From: Parafenestella ontariensis
Taxonomy: Eukaryota > Ascomycota > Dothideomycetes > Pleosporales > Cucurbitariaceae
Assembly (NCBI GenBank): GCA_021596325.1
Contig: JAKGDA010000018.1
Span: 248,001 to 312,000, forward strand
Direction of reading: 5' to 3'
Length of the DNA: 64,000 bases
Position numbers and translations under genes: made by a program
Notes under the pieces: model-generated
Told to the model about the DNA's origin: nothing
What the model saw: the letters and a program-made list of their open reading frames with translations, nothing else
The model's database searches: none
Part shown: in pieces, positions 1 to 10,627 of the stretch
How the letters are laid out: every line of letters starts with the position of its first letter
Position numbering within the stretch: position 1 is the first letter of the stretch

Positions 1-1361
1 AAAGATTGAAATGGAAGAACTCCTGGAAAAATTTAAAGGTCCTATGGAGAGCCGCTAGCAAGTCGCATCCGGTAGTGAAGGGAAAGATGATCGGGGGAGG
101 GGTTGCCGGAAAGATGGTGCTTGATATAAAGCCAACAAAGCCAAGGTACAGCAGCAAGGTGTGACCGTCTGTTGGGTTAGGCTGCAGTTCGGGGGTGGAC
201 AGGCTGGCGATAGCAGATAGCGTGGTGTGAGTGTTTTCGCACAAAGAGATCTTTGATAGCGTGACTGACGCAAGGCACGTGAACGCGGCTAGTCGAGAAG
301 TCGGATTACAGCACGATGGGTTCAAGGTAAGTTAAAGGGAAGAACCCTGACCAGCACGTTCAGTGATGCGCCGGAGATCCAGGAGATAGAAAATTTTGTC
401 TCGTTTGCTGTGTCACTTTGTGCCAAATTAGGCTTCGTCCTCTTTTTGCTGGGAGCAATTACCTAATAGTTGAGGATCAGCACGAATAAAAGTGCAGAGT
501 GCGGAGCATTCTCACGCTGCTCCTTCGAGAGCTCCAGACTGGGGGGGGGGGGGCCGAGCGGGAGCCAACGAGTACTTAATATGCTCGTAATGGTTTACTC
601 TATGTGTCCAACCCGGTACCGACCTATCCAAGCAAGCAACGTGCGCTATCTTCAAGTACAGCCCAACTTAGGTAGGCTAATCCAGTAAACGAAGATCCAC
701 TCGCGGACCTCCATCTCTACCTGGGTGCAAAGGAGACGAAGAGGGGCAGGGTTGGTTTTGCGGGGGAGTACACTAAAATCAGGGACACGACAAAACATGT
801 CGGGAGGCCCGAAAGAGGATGACGAAATTGGTGAGCCGATGTCAATAACGGCGCCATCCACGTTGGCAGGTCAAGGGCTTGCCAGCCATCAAGGAAGAGT
901 CACCTGTTGGGATTGCGTGAAGTACAAGGTTGTCAGACACTTGGCACAAAGGTTTCTGTGACTAACCGAAAGCAAGCTCTGCTATTCTAGCGTCTCCGAG
1001 ATTGCCCTCGACTGCTTGTCGTCCTTCAACGACTTCTCGAACACCAGGTATGGTAGATGTCTGCGCAAATCATGGGACATGGCACGCTCGCTGCATATCA
1101 CATTCGACAACTTCCCGGCCCGGATCTGTACAGTAGCTCGTAAGCCACCGGGTCACCGTCGCGTAAACTCCCGGATTCAACCTCTTGGGCATTGAATCTG
1201 TACGTCGGGCTGATCCCAGAGCGTCACCAGACACTGGGGACCGACATGCCAGACATGGCGACATCCTAGGGCGCCATGCATCAATCACAGTATCCAGATG
1301 GGGCGTCTGGCTGCAGCACAATTACCCGTGGTCTCAGCGGTACTCAACCCGCTTGTTCATT
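1..1361. other. No gene recognised at left edge
   Basis: The first 1.36 kb, downstream of the asparaginase stop codon, holds only short open frames with no recognisable protein and no splice-supported model. The one striking element is a run of thirteen G at 541-553. I see no tRNA or transposon feature. Confidence 0.55.
541..553. repeat. Homopolymer G tract (13 G)
   Basis: A direct run of thirteen consecutive G in non-coding DNA. Such runs are prone to length error in sequencing and to slippage in vivo. No function is claimed. Confidence 0.8.
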
Positions 1362-3346
1362 TCAGCCAATGACAAGCTTCCATATGCCGTCGCCTTCCGA
1401 TGCATGCAGCTGTGCCGAACTCCTCTCGTTTGCGTGAAGATGCGCACCGGCATCGATGAGTGTTTGTACGTGATCTTGTAAGCCTGCAGATGCAGCTAGG
1501 AAAAGCGGGGTGTTGCCTGATCGGTTACGAAGATGCACAGAGGCGCCCTGGGCAAGGAAGTCTCGAAGTATGTCAACGTTGGCACTTGTGGCTGCCAGAT
1601 GCTAGGATACTGTGTTAGCAGAGTACGCAATCTCTCGTCATCTTACGGAGGAATGTTGCTCCAGATCCGGATGCAGCGTTGGGCTCATAGATAAGCGACA
1701 ATGTCGTATTACCGCCAGGCTGGGACGCAAGCTGAAAGCTGTTTGGCTGTGCGCGTTCTCTGCCGACGGCTTCTTGTCGCGTTATCAGATAAAGATGAAT
1801 GCGTTGCACTGTCTCAGATGCCTGCCAGCTGTGTTGCTAACGACTGCGTCTGATAGGGGCTCTTCTTTGATGCAGGAACAGCGAAGTTTCGACTTGATGC
1901 CCATGCGGAAGGTAGCACGAAGGGTACAGATAGGCATTGAGACACTGACTGGACAGATAGCATATGAAAGGTCACTCACCACAGGACTGTTCATCTGATA
2001 GTCGCAGTCATTGAGCAACCACCGGGGTTCTCCTCGAATGATATCTCTTGTCGCCTGCAAGTCCCCCCTTTGGATCGCATAGCCGAGTGCTGTCAGGCTG
2101 GAGAGCTCTGGAGTCAACACACCGCTTCTTGAAGGATGTTCAAAATGGGTTCGTGTCATCTCGGTCAGCTCACCACGAATGGAAACCGACATTCTCTTCG
2201 CAACTTCGGTGGGAGTCGCTTCCGGTAGTGCGAGCAGGTATGCCAGCTTAGTGAGTGCTGCTTCTGAGGTCATGTCCTGCCCAAACACCACACCAGCTCG
2301 ACCGAGCATTGTTGCTGGAGCATACAATGGGCTGACGCTACCGCTTAAACATTGCGTTACATTGACTATCACGATACCTCTCTTTACTGCGTCTGCCAGG
2401 GTTCGGGTCATTTCGCTGTCGGGTCCTCCTGGAGTGTTTCCAGCTCCAAAAGTCTCAAGCACCAGCCCCTTCAGGCCTTCCAGACGCAAAACGGCGTCCA
2501 CCATTGCAGGCGTGATACCTGGGAAGACGCGGAGACATGCCACATGTGCTGTGTCTAAACTCGTCTGGATAGCAAATGGACTAAGGTCGGTGGAGCGATG
2601 TACCCTATGCCAGAGAACGTTGGTCCTGGTTGACGAGATAGTCGCCAGTGCTGGTAGATTAGGACTACCGAACGCATCGAACTCTTCTGCAGATATCTTG
2701 GTAGCGCGATTCCCTCGAAAGAGCTTGAAGTTGAAGAACAGACAGACTTCTGGTATCATAAAATGGCCCGCGATGATGAGGGAGTTTAATAGATTGTCTT
2801 GAGCGTCGGTCTGAAGCTCCATCATCGGTGCCTGGGATCCCGTAAGAATGACTGGCTTCCCCAGATTATGAAACATGAAGCTTAGTGCAGAGGACGTATA
2901 GGCGAGAGAATCTGTACCATGCAGGATGACGAAGCCGTCAAATAGTTGGTAATTCCTTTGAACGGATCTTGCGATTTGGTCCCAACCTGTAGAGTCGATG
3001 GAGCTGCTGTCGAGCAACGTTTCGAACTCCAGTACGCAGTACCTGACCCGGCGTTCATATGTGCTGACAGGCGTTCTTAAGCTTTGAACAGCCTTGCGCG
3101 TACCATTATCGTCGGTCACAATTTCGAGAGGCTCAGGGTAAGATCCGTCATTGAATACGGGCCTCGGTGCGAGTCCGGCTTTCAGAAAGCCTCTTGCAGG
3201 TATTAACCCGTCTGCAGATTTTCGCATGCATATCGTGCCGCCTGTAGATATTAGCCCTGAGTACTTTTCATGGTCGAGATCGCACCTGTGATGACAATTA
3301 AAATTCGTGACTCTGGAAGCTGAAGCTCTGGGAACTGATCTTCCAT
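1362..3346 (-). CDS. L-asparaginase with C-terminal ankyrin repeats
   Basis: Hydrolyses L-asparagine to aspartate and ammonia; no signal peptide is visible, so it is probably cytosolic. Exons on the minus strand are 3286-3346, 1980-3241 and 1362-1601 (520 residues). Splicing out 3242-3285 rebuilds the first catalytic motif TGGTI at residues 20-24; the unspliced frame breaks it. The second motif, HGTD, is near residues 128-131 and is followed by the family block around ILTGSQAPM. The second intron (1602-1979, 378 nt) is long for this genome but has a strong donor (GTGAGT) and a CTAAC branch site just before the acceptor; it joins NSPV directly to HLAATSANVD. The C-terminus carries about three ankyrin repeats, the layout of the asparaginase/lysophospholipase (ASPG) group. 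The start is the first ATG after an in-frame stop. The long second intron and exact C-terminus are the least certain parts. Confidence 0.88.
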
Positions 3347-4092
3347 TTCGTCTAACAGTCTTACGAATATCCGCGCTCAATGTCTGACGTTCGAAACGCG
3401 ATCTTTTTTAGTTAGGATGTGGTCGGAATCCTAAACGGCCAATGTGGATACTGGTGTTACGGTAAGCGAATAAAAGTGAGTTCAAATGCGGTGCCCGCAA
3501 AACGATGCACACAAAGAAAATACGAAGAGTAAGAACAACAGTGGAACCGGTCCTTGGCAAAGAGAAATGAAAAGGCGTACTGTCGGCTTATGAAGCTTTC
3601 CACAATTTGGTCGTAGATCCAGGGCATGCCTTCCAGATCGGGCCGAGCATCAAGCGCACCGCGGATTCAACGAATAGGATCCGGTTTGGCCAGTTGCTCT
3701 TACCCCTTCAAAACTACCCTTTAGAACAAATTTTCGCGCCTAAGCCCGTGAGTGAGCTATTATCTGAACTCTGCAATGAACCTTGAGAGCGCAGGGTTTC
3801 ATTTGATTGAGGGTGGACTGATAAGGATGCAAAGAGCCATTACGTCACTCAAGTGAAGAAAAAAATTGGAGCGTCTCCAGAGGTTTACGGCACAGAAGCC
3901 GGAATAGGCCTTCTTGAACAACCCTCTCAGGAAACATCCAGAGCCTAGGGAGCATGGAGCAAGTATCTCAGAAAGTAGGAGCCAGTTCTCTTGCTCTTAA
4001 CGCAAAATAAGCCCTGATGGCTTAAGTGACATCATGAAGATCTTAGATGTCTACATCATCATTTACTGTCATTCTTATCCTCATCCTGTTGC
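3347..4092. other. Intergenic, upstream of asparaginase
   Basis: This 746-bp stretch lies between the asparaginase start and the beta-glucosidase stop and should hold the asparaginase promoter. No gene or RNA was recognised. Confidence 0.5.
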
Positions 4093-5950
4093 TCAGATCC
4101 TCATTGTCACATTACTGCCCGCCTCATGCTCCTTGAACCAGTTCAGAAACTGGAATGCGCTCGCTTTCGGCGTCCTCTCCAAACTTGTGTAGTTGACGTA
4201 TTGCACTCCAAACCTCACCGATGTACCCAGCGACCACTCGAAGTTGTCAAATATAGCCCAACCCCAGGCGCCTGTGACGTTTACCTTGTCCTCATGAATC
4301 GCCAATAGAATATTGTCCAGATACTGCTGGAAGTAATCCGCTCTCTTCAAATCCCACAACGCAGAGTTGAGATTCGACCACTGCGCTTCGAATGGCTCCG
4401 CGAATCCGAATTCAGATACCACAATGTCAGGTATGGAGGGGAAGAGCACTTGTGTGATATGCTTCAAGAACTTGCGCACACCGGTGGGAGCAGAGTATAA
4501 CCAACTCATTGCCGGATCAGCGGCTGGACCGATAGGAAACCCATTCGGTGCAATACTCGCAGAGCCCGCACAATCTGGGAACGAAGGGTGCGAACGGTTG
4601 CTCGAGCACGCTTCCAGACCGCCATCAACCTCGAATGCGAGGAAAGAAGAGTATGGATCGATAGCGTAAAAGTCGCAGCTACCCTTGACCATGTCTTTCT
4701 CCTCCTGCGTGAATTCCGGTAAGAGGTCACCCAGTGTATCCTTGAGGCTCTGGGGGTAGTCACCGTCTGTCCACGGCCCGCCGAACCAACCAATGCTGAA
4801 ATCAAAGTTTCGCTGCCGTGCGATTTCGTCGCCAGGCGACGTGCTGTTTGCCTCATAGTAGTTTCCGGAATTCTTGAATGTGATCCTGCCACGGCCTTTG
4901 AATTCCTCATGGTACCATTTTGCCACCTTCGCGTGCGCGAGGAGTGTGTGATGACCACATAGGAATCGCGCTTCATTACCTCCCGTCACGCCGTTCGGTG
5001 CGGGATAATATTTCCCAGCTGGATAGTAGGAATACTGCCAGTTGCAGTATTGTGGCTCGTTGATAGTGAACCATTCATCTACATACGCATCGTAACGGGT
5101 GATGACAAACTTTGCATAATTGAAGAAGTCGTCGACGATGCGGCGGTCTGTCCAAGCGCCGTACTCGCTGAAGAGAGCCAATGGTGTGTCCCAATGGAAC
5201 AACGTGACCGCGGGATCAATACCTTGGGCGTGCATTTCGGAGATCACGTCGTCGTAGTGCGCAATGGCCTCCTCGTTCACTGAGCCGTGACCGAAGGGGA
5301 AGAAGCGAGGCCAGGAGAAGCTAGGACTGAAAGCTGTTGCTAATTAGCCATGACTTCTCATTTATGTGGTCGATCTTCACTGCCTTTTAAGATGGATCCA
5401 AGACCTTACCTTTGACACCTAAGCTCTTCAGCCTGGCAAAGTCCTGCTTGTACAGATAGTAGTGACTAGCAACGACATCACCTGTCGTATTATCCGACAC
5501 GGAATTTGGCACTCGATGTGCCAACAGATCCCAAATACTAGGTCCCTTTCCCTCATCTTTCGCTGCGCCTTCGACCTGGTACGCGGAAGAGCTGAAGCCC
5601 CATTGAAAACCTTTAGGTAGTTTCAAGTCCTTGGTGTCGGGGTATGCGCTGCCAACTAGGGCATGATAGTACCGAGGGTCAGGCTGTGGGTAGCTACTGG
5701 GCTCTGGCGTTGGAGAGGGTGTGGATGTGACCGGTCCTGTTGCAATAGGACCGACGAGATCCCAGAGGGAAGCAAGAGCGTTCGGAGAGAAGTCGGTACG
5801 TGTGTAAGCTGTGGGTTGTGCAGAAGCATTGAAGTTTGACGTGGTATAGCCAGACGGTAGCGTGAAGGAAACGGTCGCTGTGCCATTGCTTTGAGCAACA
5901 GCAGGAGACGAAAGGAGGAGAAGACTCAGGAGAGGAAGAAGTTGACCCAT
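4093..5950 (-). CDS. Secreted GH1 beta-glucosidase
   Basis: Glycoside hydrolase family 1 enzyme, expected to cleave terminal beta-glucosides such as cellobiose or plant glucosides outside the cell. Exons are 5410-5950 and 4093-5333, separated by a 76-nt intron, giving 593 residues. The first about 19 residues are a clear signal peptide (MGQLLPLLSLLLLSSPAVAQ). A Ser/Thr/Pro-rich region of about 100 residues follows, and the barrel begins near LPKGFQWGFSSSAYQVEGAA. The acid/base glutamate is in TINEP (about residue 273). The expected nucleophile glutamate is in VVSEFGF (about residue 488), a variant of the usual ITENG. Several N-glycosylation sequons occur. The splice reads through as LGVKAFSPSFSWPRFFPFG. 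Family assignment is firm; the natural substrate is not known. Confidence 0.93.
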
Positions 5951-7178
5951 CTTGGGCTTGATATGGAAGACGCAATCAAGTGGAGTGCTTAGGAAAGTAA
6001 CAAGGTAGCGATACTGACCTTAAGTACCTCGAGGACCTCCAGCGTTCCTTATACCAGGAAGCTCCGGTACCTACATAAGATCGCGCACATCTCATGTCAT
6101 CTGGTTAGTATGACCCAGAACTATCTTCTCGGCATACAAGGTACCCCTCATAATAAGAACACTCAAATGCATCTTGAACGCGCCGGTGCCTTGGATATCG
6201 GGAGCCTCCAAGGTTGTCTGTTGGTCAATTGCTCAAAACTAAGGCAAGCTCCAGGCTTTGCCGCAACGCGACCTTCATGTGCTACTTTCGAAGGAGGCTA
6301 AAGGTCGTCATCAACCAAACAGCTTACCGGAAGAACCGGGGTGAATGTCCGTGCCGAAAGCGGTATGGCGCATGGAAGTTGCGCCGTGATTGGTGGACGG
6401 ATATGTTCTGGAAGGAAGGCGCGGCAGTAGCTCAGCGCCGACTTGAACGTCGACAGCTCGTAATTCGTCTTCTCTCGGTGACATTACGAATCGACTCCAA
6501 ACCTCGAAGGTTTTCTCGACTCTCACGAAGGTCCACAAAAGGAGCCTCGACTAGCATGTAGCGAAGAAGTAGCGCAGCTTACGTATGGACTTGCCGCTTG
6601 CCACCAATTCGTGTGCACTGATTCATAGGAAACATATCGTAAGTCGTACAATCGAAAAGCATGCCGCCGAAGAGTCGATGAAACGCGAAGTGTCCTCAAC
6701 GGGAGTAGTATCTGCAGGTTGGCGACTCAAGTTGATCAAGCAAGTGCGCTAGAATTTGTTTTGCTTCGACTCGGGGCGGAGAGTGCTCTGCGGGTAGGTC
6801 GTCCGCTCTTGAAGAGCAGAACGGCAGACGGACAGGGTTGATCGTTGACTACGAAGCCGGCGCATGAACTACTCATAACAGAAGTTGATATGAACGCGGA
6901 GGGTTTGATACAGCTTTGAAGATAAACAACGAGTCGACCTGACTATTTCTGGTGTAGCCGGGGTTTGAAAACTAGTAGCTTGTTGGTGTGTACAAGTCCT
7001 AGCCTATACTGCTCTTGGACCCATACTCCCGTCGTCTTCGCCCTCTTCCATCTCTTGTCCAGAACCATTGCCTGCCTACAGCCCAGCATCACACACGGTC
7101 GATCAGTCACTCGTGTCCATTCATCGCTAGCCACAGTACCCACTCTCCCACGCGAAATCATCTCCCCTCCCCGCTCCT
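5951..7178. other. Intergenic, no gene recognised
   Basis: This 1.2-kb stretch lies upstream of the beta-glucosidase and downstream of the repeat-rich Gln/Tyr protein. Open frames at 6110-6561 and 6311-6538 show no family resemblance or splice support. It likely includes the beta-glucosidase promoter. Confidence 0.5.
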
Positions 7179-7655
7179 CTACGCGCAGCAGCAGTTCATA
7201 CACCCCTCCCAATACCTGCACGTCAAGCAGTCCCAGAAACGACCACAGCAAGTTTTCTCTTTCTTCTCTTCTTGCTTACGCCGCTCTTTTTCGGCTTGCT
7301 CCTCTCGCCGCTTCTCTTCTGGGGTCTTTTCGATGCCGTGGGTGTTTGGTGCGGCATACTGCATGGCTGTTTGGGGAGCGGGTTGTTGATTGTAGGCTGG
7401 TTGCTGGTTGTAGGCTGGCTGTTGATTGTATTGTGGCTGCTGGCCGTACGCCGGCTGTTGTTGGTTGTACGACGGTTGTGGACTGTATGCTGGCTGCTGT
7501 CCATACGCGGGCTGCTGCCCATACGCAGGCTGCTGTCCGTACGCTAGTTGCTCTCCATGTCCTGGCTGTTGTCCATACGCTTGTTGTTGTTGTCCATAGA
7601 CTGGCTGCTGTCCATACGCCAACTGCGGCGCCTGAGGCTGTTGATTATACGCCAT
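7179..7655 (-). CDS. Gln/Tyr/Pro-repeat protein with cysteine-rich C-terminal tail
   Basis: Single exon, 158 residues, starting at ATG 7655 (MAYNQQPQAP); the open frame runs a little further upstream but only with a TTG. Roughly the first 95 residues are degenerate repeats of the type AYGQQP and YNQQPAYNQQP, so low complexity and probably disordered. A short charged helix rich in E, K and R follows (about residues 110-135). The last about 22 residues are cysteine-rich (CCGRFWDCLTCRYWEGCMNC), resembling the CYSTM-type modules at the ends of small membrane-associated stress proteins. That C-terminal assignment is an inference from composition. The function is unknown. Confidence 0.72.
   Translation of the reverse strand: MAYNQQPQAPQLAYGQQPVYGQQQQAYGQQPGHGEQLAYGQQPAYGQQPAYGQQPAYSPQPSYNQQQPAYGQQPQYNQQPAYNQQPAYNQQPAPQTAMQYAAPNTHGIEKTPEEKRREEQAEKERRKQEEKKEKTCCGRFWDCLTCRYWEGCMNCCCA
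7390..7640. repeat. Degenerate coding tandem repeat (CAG/TAC-rich on minus strand)
   Basis: Short units such as ccatacgcgggctgctg recur many times in this part of the repeat-rich gene, encoding the AYGQQP units. Copy number is likely to vary between strains. Confidence 0.75.
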
Positions 7656-8395
7656 CGTTGTCTCACCAAAAAACGCAAGTAATAACCACAAACGGTCGCA
7701 ATGCTCACAGATCGGTTTCGCGATCGAACGAGGCTGGCCCTCCCTCTATATAGACCCCACTTCAGCACATACCCAGCTGCCTAAAAACATCGCAAGGTAG
7801 CCTAATAACGTTAGTGATTGTACACAGCTTTGTACAGCTTTCGTTTATCCATCCTTGATGCAGTTAGAGCTAGGAGCAGTGCGGATCCTTCTCAGAACAT
7901 CACCACGCTTTTGAGCGGGCCAAGGGCGCGCCAAGACGAGATTTGCTCTTGGCACTCGGTTTAGAAGGCCCAGATGTTCGTCAGTGGCTGCGATTGCGGG
8001 TTATTACCGGCGGAGTGAAGCTGAGGTGCTTGTTTACAATTAAGCTTTGATACGTTTGGTAAGGAAAGTGCGATGAGATGCAAGATAATGTACAGCAACC
8101 ACGTATGACTAAATGGCCATTGATACTGTACATCGCTGAAACTTGACCGGAGAACGACATCGCGACGAGTCGATCAACGGATGGACAATACGCGGAGAAG
8201 ATTAATGTTAGATAAGGTACATAGTCTATCTTAACGGGTAAAGCTTAACTTTTGGGTAACCTGAACGCCTTTGGTAGATTCGTTAACAAATCATGGGACT
8301 ATGTCGGAAGTTCATGAGCTGACCCAGACGCATAATCCGCCTCAGTCGTGAGATGAGAAAACGCTCGTAATGCCGTCGTGAGGGTCAGATATTGT
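7656..8395. other. Intergenic, no gene recognised
   Basis: This 740-bp stretch separates the repeat-protein start from the end of the histone chaperone gene. It is presumably the promoter of the former and the 3' region of the latter. No open frame of interest is present. Confidence 0.5.
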
Positions 8396-9648
8396 TTATG
8401 CCTTGCGCTGTTTCTTCGCAGGCGGCGACTGTCCTGACTTGCGGCCTTTGCCAACCAGGGCTCGGATATCTACTGGCTCTTCTTGGTCGGACTCGACTTG
8501 ATTGTCGTCCTCCGAATCTTCATCCATGACATCGAGCTCGGATAGCTCTTCGTCATCCTCGTCCTCGTCGAAGGTCCCCTCTGTGACTGGTCAGAATTAA
8601 GTTATAGAGGGAAAGACTGCGGCACATACTGTAGTACTTGATGGCATTCGGCCACATGTCCTCCGCGATGATTGTAGCCACCTCGTCTCCGCCAGGGAAG
8701 ACTTCGACTTCCTGGTAGTCTAGCGGGTCTTCATCATCTTCATCGTCGTCATCCTCCACCTTTTCTCCCCGCTTGATCTTCTCTAGCTTCTCATTGTCCT
8801 CCTTTATAACCTGCTCTGACTCCTCGGCGCTGACCCATCTGTACCCGGACACGAACGCGAAAAGACCGAAGAAGCTCACTGAGGCATCTGTTGCTGTTTC
8901 AATCTTCTGCGCTAGCTCCTTGTATGCTTTGGTCCTGGTTTCCTTTTTCCTAGCCTCACCGTTGGATGTGTTTCCGGCGAGCTTCTTCCTCTCTTCATTC
9001 AGTTTGCAGGCTGCTTCGGTGAGACCAGCAGTTAGATCCTTGCCCTGCTTCCACTGAATCTTCACAGGCTCGGAGACCAGACCTGCCCAGTCCTTCGTCT
9101 TCCTGAACCAGAACTTCTTCTCTAGCACCTTATCCTCGAAGTATTCATTCTCCTTAAAGCCGAACTTGAGTGAGAAGCTGCGTGGTGAGCCTTGGGGGTC
9201 GTCGAGCTCGAATCGAGAAACCTCGAAGGTATCAAAGCACTCTGCAAAGACCTTGGCGTCTGTGGGCTGGATGAAGTTGTCGATCTCTGGCGGTGCCTGC
9301 TCGAAGACGAGGGACCAGAAGTGTGGGATGTTGGCAACGAACTCGGCGCGTTTCTTGTAAAGAGGGGCATGGAGAGCTTCGGCTTTGCGAACTGTCTTGT
9401 GTTAGCAATGATCCGTCACTCCGTCTATGGCTCAAATTTCGTTGCGCCCTGTTCCCACGAAAGAATGCGCCGGAATCATTCAGGCTTCCAACACTGCAAA
9501 GAGCCGGTAGTGGCTTACGGATCTCTAGTTCAACTTCCTCAAACTCGGTCTCGAGGACACTGAGCTGCTCAAATCTCGCCATAAGCTCCTCGGGGTTTTC
9601 GTCCATGTTGCTGGAATGGGCCTTAATCGAGGTTTCTAAGAAAGGCAT
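8396..9648 (-). CDS. VPS75: NAP/SET-family histone chaperone (Vps75-like)
   Basis: Histone chaperone of the nucleosome assembly protein family, SET branch. Yeast Vps75 binds H3-H4 and partners Rtt109 in acetylating H3. Exons are 9519-9648, 8630-9391 and 8396-8580 (358 residues), with introns of 127 and 49 nt. An N-terminal helix (about residues 15-60) fits the dimerisation helix. The core reads IPHFWSLVFEQAP, then FGFKENEYFEDKVLEKKFWF and later EVFPGGDEVATIIAEDMWPNA. The C-terminus is strongly acidic (runs of D and E) and ends with a basic nuclear-localisation-like tail (PPAKKQRKA). A second ATG at 9606 has a better start context and may be the real start, which would remove 14 residues. The SET branch is recognised from the core; orthology to Vps75 rather than another NAP member is inferred. 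Confidence 0.82.
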
Positions 9649-10627
9649 GTTGCTTTAGTACAAGGTCCTACAAAGTCTCAGAAGCTTGGCAACTTACTTC
9701 ACGCGTATGAAATATAGAATTGAATGTTCGTGCAATGGTTGAACTGTGGCGCTGTGTTGAGCTGCGAGAGTGCGCGACCCAAAAAATCCTAGAACTGCTG
9801 CAGGGATTCGAGCCAGGTGGAGCTGCAAGCTCAAGCACGGACTCACTGATAGCGGAGACATCCCGCATTTGATGAGCCGCCAACCTTTTCTCACCCACGG
9901 TATTTTTAAGTCTCGAGCAGCAATTGTACCTTGAACTCACCGATAACATTATATACCTGTTTCTCTATCGAACCATGTCTTTACAGGCATGCCTATGAAG
10001 CTTAGATAAGAGCCTCGTGTCTCTGCTGCTTACATACAAAGTAGGTCGAAGTCATCATCTTGTCATCTCTCCTACTATTACTAGCATTCGTTTTCTGGAA
10101 CGATCAAGCGGTACAGTTACCTCCAGATACTATCTCTGCCTTGGAACACGCTTCACGGGAGCGGACTTGGACCGACCCTGCTGTTTCTCGGATCGAGACG
10201 AGCAACCCACCAGCCTTACTAGGGCCTCGGTGTTACATACGAAGGCTGAAGTTCTTGGCCGAGGTTTACCTAAAGATCACAACCTAACGCCGAGATATGT
10301 TCGCAGATACAAGCTGTTGTGAAGTAATATTGCATTGTAGCGCGAATACCCCGTGGCGATCACGAATCAATGTCTCACATGGCAGTGAAAGGGCTCGAAC
10401 ATCTCGCTGCACACACTTTCTCTCTCACTCTCACTCTCACTCTCAAAGTTCTTAAATTGGGGGCACACCCCCTTAGAGTCATAGATTGTTGACACATCGA
10501 GGTGGCTGTGTTGCACGTTCACAAGGCAGCACTTGTTATCCTCCCCGCGCCTTCCACCTCTACTTTTGTTTACAACGTCTGACTCTTACAGTAATATAAA
10601 TCCTTGTATCATTTTCAGTCAACTGTC
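9649..10627. promoter_or_regulatory. Divergent intergenic region
   Basis: This 979-bp stretch lies between two divergent genes, the histone chaperone and the GDID-motif protein, and must contain both promoters. It holds a CT-rich microsatellite at 10418-10445 and a small G5/C5 hairpin near 10459-10472 that includes a CCCCT element. No protein gene is recognised. Confidence 0.5.
10418..10445. repeat. TCTCAC microsatellite
   Basis: Three to four copies of a TCTCAC-like unit about 180 bp upstream of the GDID-motif gene. Pyrimidine-rich tracts are common just upstream of fungal transcription starts, so a core promoter role is possible but not shown. Confidence 0.7.

Noticed and set aside
2179..2802. 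207-codon plus-strand frame
   Set aside because: Complement shadow of the asparaginase catalytic domain, which is clearly on the minus strand.
9800..9820. Possible tRNA T-loop (GGATTCGAGCC)
   Set aside because: No matching A box or acceptor stem upstream or downstream.
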